Source: an uncultured Prochlorococcus sp.
GTDB lineage: Bacteria > Cyanobacteriota > Cyanobacteriia > PCC-6307 > Cyanobiaceae
Assembly (NCBI GenBank): GCA_902606505.1
Contig: CACLGU010000008.1
Location: 1-43,623, forward strand
Length of the DNA stretch: 43,623 nucleotides
Direction: 5' to 3'
Part shown: positions 13,926-28,430 of the stretch, in pieces
Position numbering within the stretch: position 1 is the first letter of the stretch
Layout of the letters: every line of letters begins with the position of its first letter
Made by a program: the position numbers and the translations under genes
The notes under the pieces: generated by a model
Seen by the model: only the letters and a program-made list of their open reading frames with translations
Database searches by the model: none
What the model was told of the DNA's origin: nothing

Positions 13926-14252
13926 ATGCCTGAATACAATATCAAAGTTCAATTTGAGCAAAAGACTTTTAGTTTTTTATGTTCTGAAGATCAAGATATT
14001 ATTTCAGCGGCAAAAATGAATGGAATAGACTTACCAAGTAGTTGTTGTTCAGGAGTTTGTACAGATTGTGCATCCATGATATTGGAAGGATCTGTAGATC
14101 AAGAAGATGCTATGGGGTTAAATGATGATTTGAGGGAAAAGGGCTTTGCACTTTTGTGTGTGGCATATCCCAAGTCAAATTTGAATATCGTTATTGGTAA
14201 AGAAGTCGAAGATGATTTATATAATGATCAATTTGGTAAATATCAAAAATGA
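13926..14252 (+). CDS. [2Fe-2S] ferredoxin
   Basis: 108 aa; PSSCCSGVCTDCASMI plus a downstream Cys (LLCVAYP), plant-type 2Fe-2S pattern. Confidence 0.92.
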   Translation: MPEYNIKVQFEQKTFSFLCSEDQDIISAAKMNGIDLPSSCCSGVCTDCASMILEGSVDQEDAMGLNDDLREKGFALLCVAYPKSNLNIVIGKEVEDDLYNDQFGKYQK

Positions 14253-14440
14253 AATTAAGTTCAGTTGATTATTATTTAGATTGGCCAGTTTCAATAAAAT
14301 TAAAATATTTAAGAGAATTCATCATTGCAAATTTAGAAAAAAAAGGTGATTTAATTCGATGGTCAATTGTTGATATTCAAAATTCTATTGACTCTTTTGG
14401 GACAAAAAAACTTAAAATTAAAGCTGTCATAGCTAATTAA
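14249..14440 (+). CDS. Conserved hypothetical small protein (63 aa)
   Basis: 4-nt overlap with the ferredoxin gene and same strand as the downstream DUF3326 gene. Confidence 0.65.
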   Translation: MKLSSVDYYLDWPVSIKLKYLREFIIANLEKKGDLIRWSIVDIQNSIDSFGTKKLKIKAVIAN

Positions 14441-14467
14441 AAAATATAAATTTAAATATTTTAAATA

Positions 14468-15526
14468 ATGGAAAATTCACCAACAATATTCATTGTTCCA
14501 ACTGGTATTGGTTGTGAAGTAGGAGGTTTTGCTGGGGATGCACTTCCTACCGCAAAATTATTAGCATCGGCAAGTGGATGTTTAATTACTCATCCAAATG
14601 TTATGAATGGCGGTACTCTTTCTGAAAAAGATAAAAATATTTTTTATGTTGAAGGTTATAGTTTAGACCGACTTGCTAAAGGAGAAATAGCTTTAAAAAG
14701 TGTAAAGCAGCAGAAAATTGGGATAATTTTTGATTCAGCCATTGAAAAAGAAATATTAGTAAGACATTTACAAGTTGCTGATGCATGTGTCTCTACTTTA
14801 GGGATTAATGTTCATTCTTATGTGATTACAAAAAAGCCTTTAAACATAGTTATTGATTCTGATTCTTCAAACATCAGTGGTGGCACATTTGAAAATCCTG
14901 AGATTCTAATTGATGCTGGAAAATGTTTAATAGAAAAAGGAGTTACGGCAATAGCAATTGTGGCAAAATTTCCAGATAATCCAAATTCTTTAGAAACAAA
15001 TATCTATCGCGAGGGGAAAGGGATTGATCCTATTTCTGGAGTCGAAGCAGTAATAAGTCATTTAATTAGCAAATTTTTAAAAGTTCCCTGTGCTCACGCA
15101 CCTGCTTTAAATCCAATTGAATTGAATGAAAATTTAGATCCTCGTGCAGCTGCAGAAGAAATAGGATACACCTTTTTACCATCAGTACTGATTGGGTTAA
15201 GCAATGCACCTGACATTGTTGAATTGCCTGCTAAAAATGAATTAATCTCACTACACCCTGATCAGATTGAATCTATTGTTGTTCCTAATGGGGCACTAGG
15301 TGGAGAAGCAGTACTAGCAGGGCTTGAAAAAGGTTTAAATATTATCTCTGTAAAAAATCAAAACACATTAAAAGTGACAAATGAGTTTTATGATTATCCC
15401 AATCTTTTTGAAGTCGATAATTATTTAGAGGCTGCAGGCATAATTCTTGCTATCAAAAAAGGCATCAACCTCAAGTCAATTAAAAGGCCTATAAAAAAAA
15501 TCCAAAAATGTACTTTTAGCGATTAA
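14468..15526 (+). CDS. DUF3326-like conserved protein
   Basis: 352 aa; IFIVPTGIGCEVGGFAGDALPTAKLLASA; domain name recalled from family knowledge. Confidence 0.75.
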   Translation: MENSPTIFIVPTGIGCEVGGFAGDALPTAKLLASASGCLITHPNVMNGGTLSEKDKNIFYVEGYSLDRLAKGEIALKSVKQQKIGIIFDSAIEKEILVRHLQVADACVSTLGINVHSYVITKKPLNIVIDSDSSNISGGTFENPEILIDAGKCLIEKGVTAIAIVAKFPDNPNSLETNIYREGKGIDPISGVEAVISHLISKFLKVPCAHAPALNPIELNENLDPRAAAEEIGYTFLPSVLIGLSNAPDIVELPAKNELISLHPDQIESIVVPNGALGGEAVLAGLEKGLNIISVKNQNTLKVTNEFYDYPNLFEVDNYLEAAGIILAIKKGINLKSIKRPIKKIQKCTFSD

Positions 15527-17220
15527 TAAGATATTGCTATTGGAACTCTCCAGTCACTTCCTAATGATTGACTGCTTATTTTTAGAATTGGAGGAGCCTG
15601 TTTCCTTTTAAATTCTGCTTTTTTCATAAGTGAAATTATTTTTAAAATTAATTCTTTTTTATAACCATCTTCTTCAAGTTGTTTTAAATCTTTTTTCTCT
15701 TCAATAATTCCTTTAAGAATATTATCTAGGATGGAATAAGGTGGGAGAGAATCAGTATCTAATTGATTAGGCCCTAATTCAGCACTTGGAGCTTTTTTAC
15801 GTATATTTTCTCCAATTATATCTACATTCATTTCTAACATATATGATTTTCTGTGATTAATTGAATCTTTACTATCAAGCCAATTGCATAATTTAAAAAC
15901 ATTACTCTTATATAAATCCCCTATTACAGATAATCCTCCATTCATATCACCATAAAGTGTGCAATATCCTACGGCTAGTTCCGATTTATTACCTGTTGAA
16001 AGTAATAAATGCTTTTCTTGATTTGCTAAAGCCATCAGAAGCGTTCCTCTTATCCTTGACTGAATATTTTGATTTGTTATTTCAGCCATCTCGAAATCTA
16101 TGTTTTTTATGAAAGACTCTTCAAAAGAGGTCATCAAGTTTTCAATTGGGATGCTGTTGAAATTTATATTTAACCTTCTAGCTAAATCTTTTGCATCACT
16201 CTTTGAATGAGATGAGCTCCATTTAGACGGCATTGAGACGCAATAAATATTATCACTTCCAAGTGCAGCAGTTGCAATTGCTGAAACAAGTGCTGAATCA
16301 ATGCCACCGCTCAATCCAATTAAAGCTGTTTTAAATCCACATTTTTTTGCATAATCTTTAACACCAAGGACTAATGCATCAAAAATTGAGGACATCTCGG
16401 AGTTTTTAAATTTATTTTTTTCAGGTCTTGTTTGATCAATTTCCCAACTGGAGAGCTCTTCTGAAAAGGATTTAAGCTGCTTTATTTTTGATCCATTCTT
16501 ATCAAGGATAAAACTACTTCCATCAAAAATTAAATTATCATTTGCCCCAATCTGGTTTACATAAATCAGAGGTACTTGAAGATATTGTGCAGCAAAACTG
16601 GACACTTTTGATCTTAGCTCTAACTTTCTGAAAGTATATGGGGAGGCTGATAAATTTATTAAAATATTAACTTTTTTTTTCTTTAAATCAAGAATAGGAT
16701 TTTTTTTATGAATTCCTCTGCCTTCTATATCTTTGTTGACCCATAAATCCTCACATATAGTAAAGCCAAGTCGCCAAGTTTTATTTTTAATTTTTTTTTC
16801 TAATACGGAAACTTTTTCTTCTGATCTAAAGTATCTTTTCTCATCAAATACTTCGTAAGTAGGAAGAATAATTTTACGAGCAATTATTTTCCATTCACCG
16901 CCCTCAAGCAAAGCAATAGAGTTATAAAGGTTTGGAAAAAAAGAATCATTTATTATCTCAGCTATCCCTACTGTGATACTTAAGTTTCTATATTTTTTAT
17001 TTATATCTAAGGCTAATTGATCAATTATTTGATATTGATTTTTTATTAAATTTTTTTTAAAAAGTAAGTCATTTGCAGGATATCCCCATAATGACAATTC
17101 TGGAGTAAGAACAAAATCAGCAGAAATTGAGCAAGCTTTCGAAGCAATATATAGTATTTTTTTTGCATTGCCCTCTAAATCTCCAACTACTGGATTTATT
17201 TGAGCAAGTAAAAACTTCAT
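15523..17220 (-). CDS. nadE: Glutamine-dependent NAD+ synthetase
   Basis: 565 aa; N-terminal nitrilase-type amidotransferase domain and SGGIDSAL P-loop. Confidence 0.95.
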   Translation of the reverse strand: MKFLLAQINPVVGDLEGNAKKILYIASKACSISADFVLTPELSLWGYPANDLLFKKNLIKNQYQIIDQLALDINKKYRNLSITVGIAEIINDSFFPNLYNSIALLEGGEWKIIARKIILPTYEVFDEKRYFRSEEKVSVLEKKIKNKTWRLGFTICEDLWVNKDIEGRGIHKKNPILDLKKKKVNILINLSASPYTFRKLELRSKVSSFAAQYLQVPLIYVNQIGANDNLIFDGSSFILDKNGSKIKQLKSFSEELSSWEIDQTRPEKNKFKNSEMSSIFDALVLGVKDYAKKCGFKTALIGLSGGIDSALVSAIATAALGSDNIYCVSMPSKWSSSHSKSDAKDLARRLNINFNSIPIENLMTSFEESFIKNIDFEMAEITNQNIQSRIRGTLLMALANQEKHLLLSTGNKSELAVGYCTLYGDMNGGLSVIGDLYKSNVFKLCNWLDSKDSINHRKSYMLEMNVDIIGENIRKKAPSAELGPNQLDTDSLPPYSILDNILKGIIEEKKDLKQLEEDGYKKELILKIISLMKKAEFKRKQAPPILKISSQSLGSDWRVPIAISY

Positions 17221-17795
17221 TCAACTAATTTAGTAGATTCATATAAATTATTCTTCTTAACTATATCTATTAATGACGTTGGTAAATTAGAACAATTAAA
17301 ATTTAATCTAAAATTAGAACTTGAAGTTTCTGGGATTTTGATGGTTGAAATCTTAAATTTCACTTTGTAAGTCTCTAACATTTTAAGAGTATTTGATTCA
17401 ACAGGATATCCCTCTCTTAAAATTATATAAAAACTTACCTCCAAAATAATCTTGTCAAAATTTTTCCAGTAGAAAATATCTTTAATTAAATCACTCCCAA
17501 TAACAAAATCTAAATTATTAAATTCATAAATTTCTTTGCATTTTTTAATTGAATCTACTGCCCATTGGCTACTAACACTTTGATTAAATAAAATTTTAGG
17601 ATTATCTAAATCTTCAATAAGAGTTTTTAATAAATAGCTACGAATTGATATATCCTCTATGTGCTTTTTTGTGGGGTTATTGCTCACATAGCTAATAGTA
17701 AAAGCATAAATTTTTGATAATTCTTCAAGTATTTTTTTATGTCCAATGGTAGGTGGATCTGCACTAGTACCAAATAATGCAATGCTTTTTCCCAT
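17217..17795 (-). CDS. nadD: Nicotinate-nucleotide adenylyltransferase
   Basis: ALFGTSADPPTIGHKKIL HxGH-type motif; overlaps nadE. Confidence 0.92.
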   Translation of the reverse strand: MGKSIALFGTSADPPTIGHKKILEELSKIYAFTISYVSNNPTKKHIEDISIRSYLLKTLIEDLDNPKILFNQSVSSQWAVDSIKKCKEIYEFNNLDFVIGSDLIKDIFYWKNFDKIILEVSFYIILREGYPVESNTLKMLETYKVKFKISTIKIPETSSSNFRLNFNCSNLPTSLIDIVKKNNLYESTKLVE

Positions 17796-17803
17796 TTTAA
17801 GCT

Positions 17804-19045
17804 TTAAGGTAGAAAACTAATAAAGTTATTATTTAAATTTCTTTTTGTTAAATAAATATTTAAATGTTTAAAAATCTCTGGTTCATTAAAAATAATATTT
17901 TTTAGTATTATGTAAGGCTCTATAAACGAAGCTTTGCTTTTTTTAAATATCTCTTTGGCTGCTAATTTCCCAAGATTTTTTGTAGAATAAACTGCTATTG
18001 CTGCCTGAATAATTGCTATGGGCCCATAGGGTAATAATGATAGCCCGTTAGTGAAAGGTGCTGTAAGTAAAATTACTTTCCTAACAAGATTAAAAGATGT
18101 ATTTACTCCGACTTGAGTGAAGCCCAAAAATAAATTATTAATTGATATATTTTTGAATATTTTCCTAGTAGATTCACCCTTTAAATTTAAGCCGTAAATA
18201 TTACTTAATTCGCTAATCAATGCAGTATCTAGTGCAAGACTACCAGCAATATCGAAAAGAATAAAAGGATTAAGAGCTACCGTTGATGCCTTGATTGTCG
18301 AAAATTTACCAATAGTTGATTGCGCTAATTTCTGCCTTTTTTTCAATCTTTGCTCTTTTATCTGCAGAAACAATTTGTCAGCTGATTGAAGAGAATTTAG
18401 TGTTAAAAATATCTCACCATGTTGATTTATTATCTTTGTCATGTAATTTTTCAGATTGTTTTCATAATTAATAATTATGGGAATATTTAAATCTTTTGGA
18501 AGCTTAAACTTTATACTTTCTATTATTTGTTTTAATTCAACTTTATTGAAAAGATCGATTTTATTTAAAGTTACAACAATTTTTTTTCCATCTTTAATCA
18601 AGGAGTTGATTTCGCTTAATTCATTTCTATTTAAATCTCCTGAGACTATAAATAAAATAATATCTGAGTGATTTATACACGAGTAAACTTTATCTGGGAA
18701 TTCAATATCGCAGAAATCAAATCCTGGAGAATCTAGCAACTCTATACTTTTGAGTGTTTGATCTTTAATATTCCATTCTTTAGCTTGTATTTCTCTTGTG
18801 GTCCCATTTATTATATCCGTTTTGAATATATCTTCTTTTAATAAAGAATTTAAAACAGAGGATTTTCCCACGCCCGATTTACCATATGCGCCAATTCTTA
18901 TTTTTTTTTCTTTTAGCCTAAAAAGTTGTTGATTAAAGGAAATTATGTCTCTATTAAAAAAACTTTTTTCATAGTTGGTAAGATCAATAGTCTCCCACCA
19001 ATTTTGCAAAAGTAAATAATTTTTATGAATTTTCAATTCTTTCAT
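17804..19045 (-). CDS. GTP-binding protein (dynamin/Era-like GTPase, DUF697-like C-terminus)
   Basis: GAYGKSGVGKSSVLNSLL Walker A, DSPGF, TLNKIDLF. Confidence 0.85.
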   Translation of the reverse strand: MKELKIHKNYLLLQNWWETIDLTNYEKSFFNRDIISFNQQLFRLKEKKIRIGAYGKSGVGKSSVLNSLLKEDIFKTDIINGTTREIQAKEWNIKDQTLKSIELLDSPGFDFCDIEFPDKVYSCINHSDIILFIVSGDLNRNELSEINSLIKDGKKIVVTLNKIDLFNKVELKQIIESIKFKLPKDLNIPIIINYENNLKNYMTKIINQHGEIFLTLNSLQSADKLFLQIKEQRLKKRQKLAQSTIGKFSTIKASTVALNPFILFDIAGSLALDTALISELSNIYGLNLKGESTRKIFKNISINNLFLGFTQVGVNTSFNLVRKVILLTAPFTNGLSLLPYGPIAIIQAAIAVYSTKNLGKLAAKEIFKKSKASFIEPYIILKNIIFNEPEIFKHLNIYLTKRNLNNNFISFLP

Positions 19046-19048
19046 AAT

Positions 19049-20026
19049 TTATTTTTTCCACCAGCCAGCTAATACAGACAACACAGCTTCTGCACCAATA
19101 ATTCCCACGAATCCTCCAAATTCATCTACTACTACTTTCACTCCTTTATGATTCTTGTCAAATCTTGTTAATAATTGATCTGCCTTAATCATTTCGGGAA
19201 TGTAGTCTACAGGTTCGCAGATTTCTGATAATAATTTTTTATTTTCCCCATTAATTAATTCTGCTAACATTTTTTCACGTTCAACTACTCCTTGTATTTT
19301 GTCAACTTTATCTCCTAAAACGACCCACCATGTAGAGTTGTCAGACATTATAAGTTTTGAAATTTCATCAAGATTAGAAGAGCCATCAAGACACGGCGCT
19401 GATACCCTAGGTATCATTAAGTCTTTCGCTTTTAAGTCATTTAATTGAAAAACCTTAAATATCATTGCCGCTTCATCAGCCTCTATTAAACCTTTTTGAC
19501 TCCCAATTTTTGCCATTTGTCTAATTTCCTCTTCATCAGTTGAAATTTCATTTTCTGCAGTAATAACAGGAAATATTTGTTCGATTAATATTAAGAATGG
19601 CTTCATTAAGATATTTAATATTCTCAAGATAGGAACTGATAATAATGCTATTTGAACTGAAAATCTTGTACCAAGAGCTTTCGGAAGAACTTCTCCTACT
19701 AAAACAACTAAAATATAAAAAACAATTGAAAATAAGGTTAAGCCGTAACTGCTATTAATTACTAATGCTCCGTATACCCCTAAAATAAGACTCCCAATGA
19801 TGTTAAATCCGTTATTAGTAATAGTAATTACAGTTAGTGTCCTTCCAAGGTGTTTTCTAAGTTTAAGTAGTTGATTTGCAGAACTTTTTGGCTTTTGTTT
19901 TGAGGCTAATTCTAAAATTCTTATTGAATTCACAGCTAAAAAAGCTGCCTCTACTCCCGAACAACATGCAGACCCAATTAAAATTATCAAAATGAGGAAT
20001 ATTAAACCGTAAACACTTGGTTCCAT
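19049..20026 (-). CDS. CNNM/CBS-domain transporter-like protein (HlyC/CorC family)
   Basis: DUF21 TM region (CCSGVEAAFLAVNSIRI) and CBS pair (DLMIPRVSAPCLD). Confidence 0.88.
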   Translation of the reverse strand: MEPSVYGLIFLILIILIGSACCSGVEAAFLAVNSIRILELASKQKPKSSANQLLKLRKHLGRTLTVITITNNGFNIIGSLILGVYGALVINSSYGLTLFSIVFYILVVLVGEVLPKALGTRFSVQIALLSVPILRILNILMKPFLILIEQIFPVITAENEISTDEEEIRQMAKIGSQKGLIEADEAAMIFKVFQLNDLKAKDLMIPRVSAPCLDGSSNLDEISKLIMSDNSTWWVVLGDKVDKIQGVVEREKMLAELINGENKKLLSEICEPVDYIPEMIKADQLLTRFDKNHKGVKVVVDEFGGFVGIIGAEAVLSVLAGWWKK

Positions 20027-20100
20027 TAAAATAGGTAAGTTACTAATTCTGTTTTAATTCATTCTTCCATTTTTTTTTAAAACACGCCAATACACTATTT

Positions 20101-21426
20101 ATGTCTAAACCTGACAATAAAATTTTTGAAGAAAGAAGAGAAATTTTCCTAAATAAATTAAAAGGAAAAGCTGCTATTATTCCTGGAGCTAATCTCGTAA
20201 AGCACCATTCTGATTGTGAATATCCTTTTAGACAAGATAGTAATTTTTGGTATTTGACCGGTTTCGATGAGCCAGATGCAATCGCTCTTTTTTTATCTCA
20301 TAAGCCAAAAGGAGAGAGGTTTATTATGTTTGTTGCTCCAAAAGATGTTATTAGTGAGGTTTGGCATGGCTTTAGATGGGGTTTACAAGGCGCTGAAAAA
20401 GAATTTAAGGCAGATAAGGCCCACTCCATAACCGAATTGAAAGATTTACTCCCTGGCTACATTAAAGGATCTGATGAACTGGTTTTTTCTATTGGTAAGC
20501 ATCCATCAATTGAAAAAATAATACTGGAAATTTTTTCAAAACAACTTGAAAATCGCTCAAGATTAGGTATTGGTGGAAATTCTATAAAATCTCCAGAAAT
20601 TTACTTAAATGAGATGAGATTAATTAAAAGTGAATTTGAAATTAAGAGAATGAGAGAGGCTATACAAATTTCAGCAGAAGCTCATGAACTAGTTAGAGAA
20701 TCTATCTCATCGAAAAAAAATGAAAGACAAATTCAGGGTCTTCTGGAGGGATTCTTTTTGGAAAAAGGTGCAAGAGGTCCTGCTTATAACTCTATTGTTG
20801 CTTCAGGAGATAATGCATGTATTTTGCATTACACTTCAAATAACTCACCTTTAAAGAAGGAAGACTTATTGTTGGTTGATGCAGGCTGTTCATTAACTGA
20901 TTATTACAACGGAGATATTACAAGAACTATTCCAATAGGGGGGAAATTTTCTCAAGAGCAAAAAATTATCTATGAAATTGTATTGAGTGCTCAGAAAAAT
21001 GCAATTAAGAGTGCTGTAACTGGATCGAATTCTAGTACTGTTCATAATGTCGCTTTAACAATTTTGATAGAGGGATTAAAAGAAATTGGTCTATTGGAGG
21101 GCGATACTGAGGAGATAATTGAGAATCAATCCTATAAACATCTTTATATGCATAGAACTGGACATTGGCTCGGCTTAGATGTTCATGATGTTGGAGCATA
21201 CAGAATGGGAGACTATGAAGTGCCATTACAGAATGGAATGATACTTACTGTAGAGCCCGGGATTTATATAAGTGATAGGATCCCAGTCCCTGAGGGACAA
21301 CCCCTCATTGACGAGAAATGGAAAGGCATAGGGATAAGAATAGAAGATGATGTTCTAGTCAAAGATAAAAATCCAGAAGTTTTAAGTATTTCTGCACTAA
21401 AAGAAATTTCTGATTTAGAGTTTTAA
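20101..21426 (+). CDS. pepP: Xaa-Pro aminopeptidase P
   Basis: 441 aa; HYTSNNSPLKKEDLLLVDAGC, HRTGHWLGLDVHDVG, TVEPGIYI metallopeptidase motifs. Confidence 0.93.
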   Translation: MSKPDNKIFEERREIFLNKLKGKAAIIPGANLVKHHSDCEYPFRQDSNFWYLTGFDEPDAIALFLSHKPKGERFIMFVAPKDVISEVWHGFRWGLQGAEKEFKADKAHSITELKDLLPGYIKGSDELVFSIGKHPSIEKIILEIFSKQLENRSRLGIGGNSIKSPEIYLNEMRLIKSEFEIKRMREAIQISAEAHELVRESISSKKNERQIQGLLEGFFLEKGARGPAYNSIVASGDNACILHYTSNNSPLKKEDLLLVDAGCSLTDYYNGDITRTIPIGGKFSQEQKIIYEIVLSAQKNAIKSAVTGSNSSTVHNVALTILIEGLKEIGLLEGDTEEIIENQSYKHLYMHRTGHWLGLDVHDVGAYRMGDYEVPLQNGMILTVEPGIYISDRIPVPEGQPLIDEKWKGIGIRIEDDVLVKDKNPEVLSISALKEISDLEF

Positions 21427-21480
21427 AATTTGACTTATCTAGATAATAGATTTATTTTTTATTAAGTTTAAAATACAAAA

Positions 21481-21639
21481 ATGAATAAGTCCGATTCATA
21501 TGATTTGAAACTCTCTCAAGCAAGAGGCTTAGCTAGTCAGCTTGGCATGTTCGCAGAAGAAAACGATATTCCTAAAGATCTTTGGGATTCATTGGAAGCT
21601 ACTATTTATGACTTTTATGAAGTATCTCATAATAGATAA
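21481..21639 (+). CDS. Small conserved hypothetical protein (52 aa)
   Basis: MNKSDSYDLKLSQARGLASQLGMFAEENDIPKDLWDSLEATIYDFYEVSHNR*; below the ORF-track cutoff. Confidence 0.65.
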   Translation: MNKSDSYDLKLSQARGLASQLGMFAEENDIPKDLWDSLEATIYDFYEVSHNR

Positions 21640-21746
21640 AAATCCTCATTAGAATACATCAATAACTAAAATCAAGAGATTTTGAATAAATTAATCAAAA
21701 TGTGACCATAAACTGATAAATTATTTATTAAACACAAATTAAGTGA

Positions 21747-22223
21747 ATGACCTCATCAGATAAGTTGAATCAAGATTCAACAGAAAAAAAGGAAAAAAAC
21801 AGTGAGGCCACAAAGTCTAAAAATTCTTCTCCCAATTCAGGAATGATGGGTGCCACAGCTGTATTAGCAGCTGCCACAATTGATGAAGATGGAGTACCCA
21901 CTGGTTATACCCCTAAACCTGATGAAGGAAGGTTCATAATTAAAGTATTGTGGTTACCTGATAATGTTGCTTTAGCAGTCGATCAAATAGTAGGGGGAGG
22001 CCCAAGCCCTCTTACTGCTTATTATTTTTGGCCAAGAGATGATGCTTGGGAAAAATTAAAAAGTGAACTAGAGAATAAAGGTTGGATTACAGATAATGAA
22101 AGAGTAGAAATATTGAATAAAGCTACTGAAGTGATAAATTACTGGCAAGAAGAAGGTAAAACAAAAAAATTAGAAGAAGCCAAATTAAAATTTCCCGAAG
22201 TAACTTTTTGCGGAACTGCTTAG
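21747..22223 (+). CDS. ycf65: Plastid-specific 30S ribosomal protein 3 / Ycf65 homologue
   Basis: [47 protein letters not shown]...VINYWQEE core; low-complexity N-terminal extension. Confidence 0.88.
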   Translation: MTSSDKLNQDSTEKKEKNSEATKSKNSSPNSGMMGATAVLAAATIDEDGVPTGYTPKPDEGRFIIKVLWLPDNVALAVDQIVGGGPSPLTAYYFWPRDDAWEKLKSELENKGWITDNERVEILNKATEVINYWQEEGKTKKLEEAKLKFPEVTFCGTA

Positions 22224-22226
22224 ATA

Positions 22227-22631
22227 TTAGTTCTTTGCAGCTTGAATCTTAGCCTCAGCCTTCGAAATCTCTTTCAAGGCTTTGATTTTCTCTGGATTTT
22301 TTTCATTTTCAGAAAATTTACTAATTGCTAACTTTGCTTCTTTAAGATCTTGCTCAGCATTTTGAACATTAATCTCAGAACCAATTTCAGCATTATTTAC
22401 TAAAACTATGACTTCATCAGATTCGATCTCAGCGAAGCCTCCCATTAGAGCTATTGATTTCCACTGGGAATTCATTCTTAGCCTTAAAACACCAATATCT
22501 ATTGCTGTAACTAAAGAAATGTGTCCTGGTAGTATACCAATTTGACCAGTAGTACTTGGAAGAATCACTTCTTCAGCTTCGCCTTGATAAACATTTTTAT
22601 TAGGAGCTAAAACTTTTAGAGAAATTGCCAT
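22227..22631 (-). CDS. ATP synthase F1 subunit epsilon
   Basis: 134 aa; [32 protein letters not shown]. Confidence 0.96.
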   Translation of the reverse strand: MAISLKVLAPNKNVYQGEAEEVILPSTTGQIGILPGHISLVTAIDIGVLRLRMNSQWKSIALMGGFAEIESDEVIVLVNNAEIGSEINVQNAEQDLKEAKLAISKFSENEKNPEKIKALKEISKAEAKIQAAKN

Positions 22632-22671
22632 TTATTTAAGATTATTTAAGGTTAAATATATATATAAATAT

Positions 22672-24135
<1,464 letters not shown>

Positions 24136-24351
24136 TTATTGATTGGTGATGAATAGCTGATATTAAACAGCTCATAATCCGAAAATACTACCACCTCAAG
24201 GGTCGATTCGTTAAATGGGTTCGGCCACCCGCACAGTTTTACTATGGTTTAATTGCCTCTCTGCAGATTATGTTGTTGATGATACGGACGGAGACTTTCT
24301 CTTTCCATTTTTATGACGCAAAGCGTCTCATTCATGATCCTCCATTAATCT

Positions 24352-24663
24352 ATGGCAGCTGTTTCACTTACAGTCTCTACAGTAAAACCACTGGGAGATA
24401 GAATATTTATTAAAGTTTCCGCATCTGAGGAAAAAACTGCTGGGGGCATCCTTTTGCCTGATTCAGCTAAAGAAAAACCACAGGTTGGAGAGGTTGCTCA
24501 GGTTGGTCCTGGCAAACTTAATGACGATGGTTCTCGACAAACTCCAGAAGTGAGTATTGGCGATAAAGTTTTGTACAGCAAATATGCTGGCACAGACATT
24601 AAATTGGGAGGAGATGAATATGTCTTACTCTCAGAGAAGGATATTTTAGCTGTAGTAAGCTAA
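24352..24663 (+). CDS. groES: Co-chaperonin GroES
   Basis: 103 aa; [33 protein letters not shown]. Confidence 0.98.
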
Positions 24664-24686
24664 AGTATTATTTCAAAAATTATTAA

Positions 24687-26351
<1,665 letters not shown>

Positions 26352-26380
26352 TTAAACAATAGTTTTTTAATTAATTTTTT

Positions 26381-26414
26381 AAAAGGGATCATTCAAAAAT
26401 GGTCCTTTTTTTTT
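26381..26414 (+). terminator. Rho-independent terminator after groEL
   Basis: AAAGGGATCATT-caaa-AATGGTCCTTT stem (one bulge, GU pairs) followed by T run. Confidence 0.75.
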
Positions 26415-26420
26415 CAACTT

Positions 26421-26648
26421 TTACGAAATCCAACCAGCGCTAAGAATAATTGAGAGAGATAAAAATATCACTAAAAAAGTCCAAGTTATTTTGTTTAGAG
26501 AGGCCTCTGCACTACTTGCGCTGTTGAACATAGAACTTCCACTTGCAGCTATTCCTCCCATTCCATCGCCTTTGGGACTATGAAGTAAAACTAAGAGAAT
26601 GAGAAGAACTCCAGATAAAACCCATATCCAACTAATAATTTCAATCAT
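26421..26648 (-). CDS. secG: Preprotein translocase subunit SecG
   Basis: 75 aa; two TM segments around LLHSPKGDGMGGI. Confidence 0.93.
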   Translation of the reverse strand: MIEIISWIWVLSGVLLILLVLLHSPKGDGMGGIAASGSSMFNSASSAEASLNKITWTFLVIFLSLSIILSAGWIS

Positions 26649-26670
26649 TGCTTAAAAACTTTTATTAACT

Positions 26671-28293
26671 CTAAACATGTTGAACAACCTTATTATAACC
26701 TTTTAATTCAATTTCTTGAATAAGTGATTTGCCTGTCATTTCTCTTGGTATTGGGAGATTTAATAATTGCAATAAAGTGGGAGCAATATCTGCTAAGCCG
26801 GCATTATCTCTTAAATTAATTTCATTTCCCATATTTGGTATTTTTCTTTTTTCACCCTCAATCAAAATTAGTGGAACTTTATTTGTTGTATGTGCTGTCC
26901 ATGGTTCTCCTTCAGCTCCTTTCATTACTTCTGCATTACCATGATCGGCTGTAATAAGAATGCTTCCACCCATTTCTCCAGTAGCATTAACTATTTGACC
27001 TACGCATTTATCTACTTTTTCTATAGCTTTAACTGTTGCATCCATGTTGCCTGTATGACCAACCATATCAGGATTGGCAAAATTAATTACAACAAAAGCA
27101 TAATTCCCACTTTTAATTGCTTTAGAGCAACTAATAGTTAATTCCTCCGCAGACATTTCGGGTTCCATATCATAAGTTGCAACTCTTGGAGATGGAATCA
27201 AATGTCTTTCTTCTCCAGGTAAAGGAATTTCAACTCCTCCATTGAAAAAGTATGTTACGTGAGGATATTTTTCAGTTTCCGCTGTTCTGTATTGTTTAAG
27301 TCCGTTTTCTGATACTATTTGGCCTATAAATTTATCAAGTGATTCAGGGGGAAATGCAACTTTAACGGGAAAGTTTGGATCATATTGAGTAAAAGTTACA
27401 AAATCTAGATTTGGATAATTTTTTCTTTCAAAGTCTGAGAATTTCTTGCTTGAAAGGGATTTGACTATTTGTCTTGCTCTGTCTGGACGAAAGTTAAAGA
27501 AAATCAAACTATCACCATCTTTAAGATAGTTTTTAGACATTCGTATGGGCTCTATAAATTCATCGGTTATGTTTTTGGCATAACTTTTTTTTATGTAATC
27601 TAGAGGAGAAATTCTTGATATTGGAATATCTGGATCAGTTAAATTAGAATATGCTTTTTGTGTCCTATCCCATAATAGATTTCTATCCATTATCCAGTAT
27701 CTCCCACAAATGGAAGCAATTTCGCCTGTATTAAATTTTTTTATACATGATTCTATTTGATTTAGATATTTAGAAGCACTTTTTGCAGGAGTATCTCTGC
27801 CATCGGTAATAATATGAATAGCAACTTTTTTGATTTCATTATCAGATGCCCATTTTATTAAACCTAATAAATGGTCGATATGACTATGAACTCCTCCATC
27901 CGAACATAAACCCGTGATATGCAAAGTAGAATTATTTTTCTTTAATGAATCAGCCATCTCTTTTAACTCATTTACCAAGCCTAATTTATTATTTTTTACG
28001 ATATTTGAGATCCTTACAAGTTCTTGTTGTATGATTCTTCCCGAACCAATGGTAAGGTGCCCTACCTCTGAATTGCCCATTTGACCATTAGGGAGGCCTA
28101 CATCAGATCCACTAGCACTTATTAGGGTGTGGGGATAAGCGTGCCACAATGAATCCATAATTGGGGTTCTGGCACTATTTATAGCATTATCTGATTTTTC
28201 TTTTCGATATCCCCATCCATCTAATATTGCGAGAACTACAGGGCTCTGAGGAACACTTAATCTTTTGATATTTTTGCTGCTAATTTTTGACAT
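26671..28293 (-). CDS. gpmI: 2,3-bisphosphoglycerate-independent phosphoglycerate mutase
   Basis: 540 aa; [38 protein letters not shown]. Confidence 0.96.
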   Translation of the reverse strand: MSKISSKNIKRLSVPQSPVVLAILDGWGYRKEKSDNAINSARTPIMDSLWHAYPHTLISASGSDVGLPNGQMGNSEVGHLTIGSGRIIQQELVRISNIVKNNKLGLVNELKEMADSLKKNNSTLHITGLCSDGGVHSHIDHLLGLIKWASDNEIKKVAIHIITDGRDTPAKSASKYLNQIESCIKKFNTGEIASICGRYWIMDRNLLWDRTQKAYSNLTDPDIPISRISPLDYIKKSYAKNITDEFIEPIRMSKNYLKDGDSLIFFNFRPDRARQIVKSLSSKKFSDFERKNYPNLDFVTFTQYDPNFPVKVAFPPESLDKFIGQIVSENGLKQYRTAETEKYPHVTYFFNGGVEIPLPGEERHLIPSPRVATYDMEPEMSAEELTISCSKAIKSGNYAFVVINFANPDMVGHTGNMDATVKAIEKVDKCVGQIVNATGEMGGSILITADHGNAEVMKGAEGEPWTAHTTNKVPLILIEGEKRKIPNMGNEINLRDNAGLADIAPTLLQLLNLPIPREMTGKSLIQEIELKGYNKVVQHV

Positions 28294-28430
28294 ACTTAGA
28301 TCAAATTCATTTTTAACTGATCCAACCCTAAATTTAGCTTCAAACGTTACTCTTTAACAATTTATATTTAACATAGTTAGCTTTTGCTAATTTATGAAAA
28401 TAGTAGACGACTTTTATTTATTGATAAATC

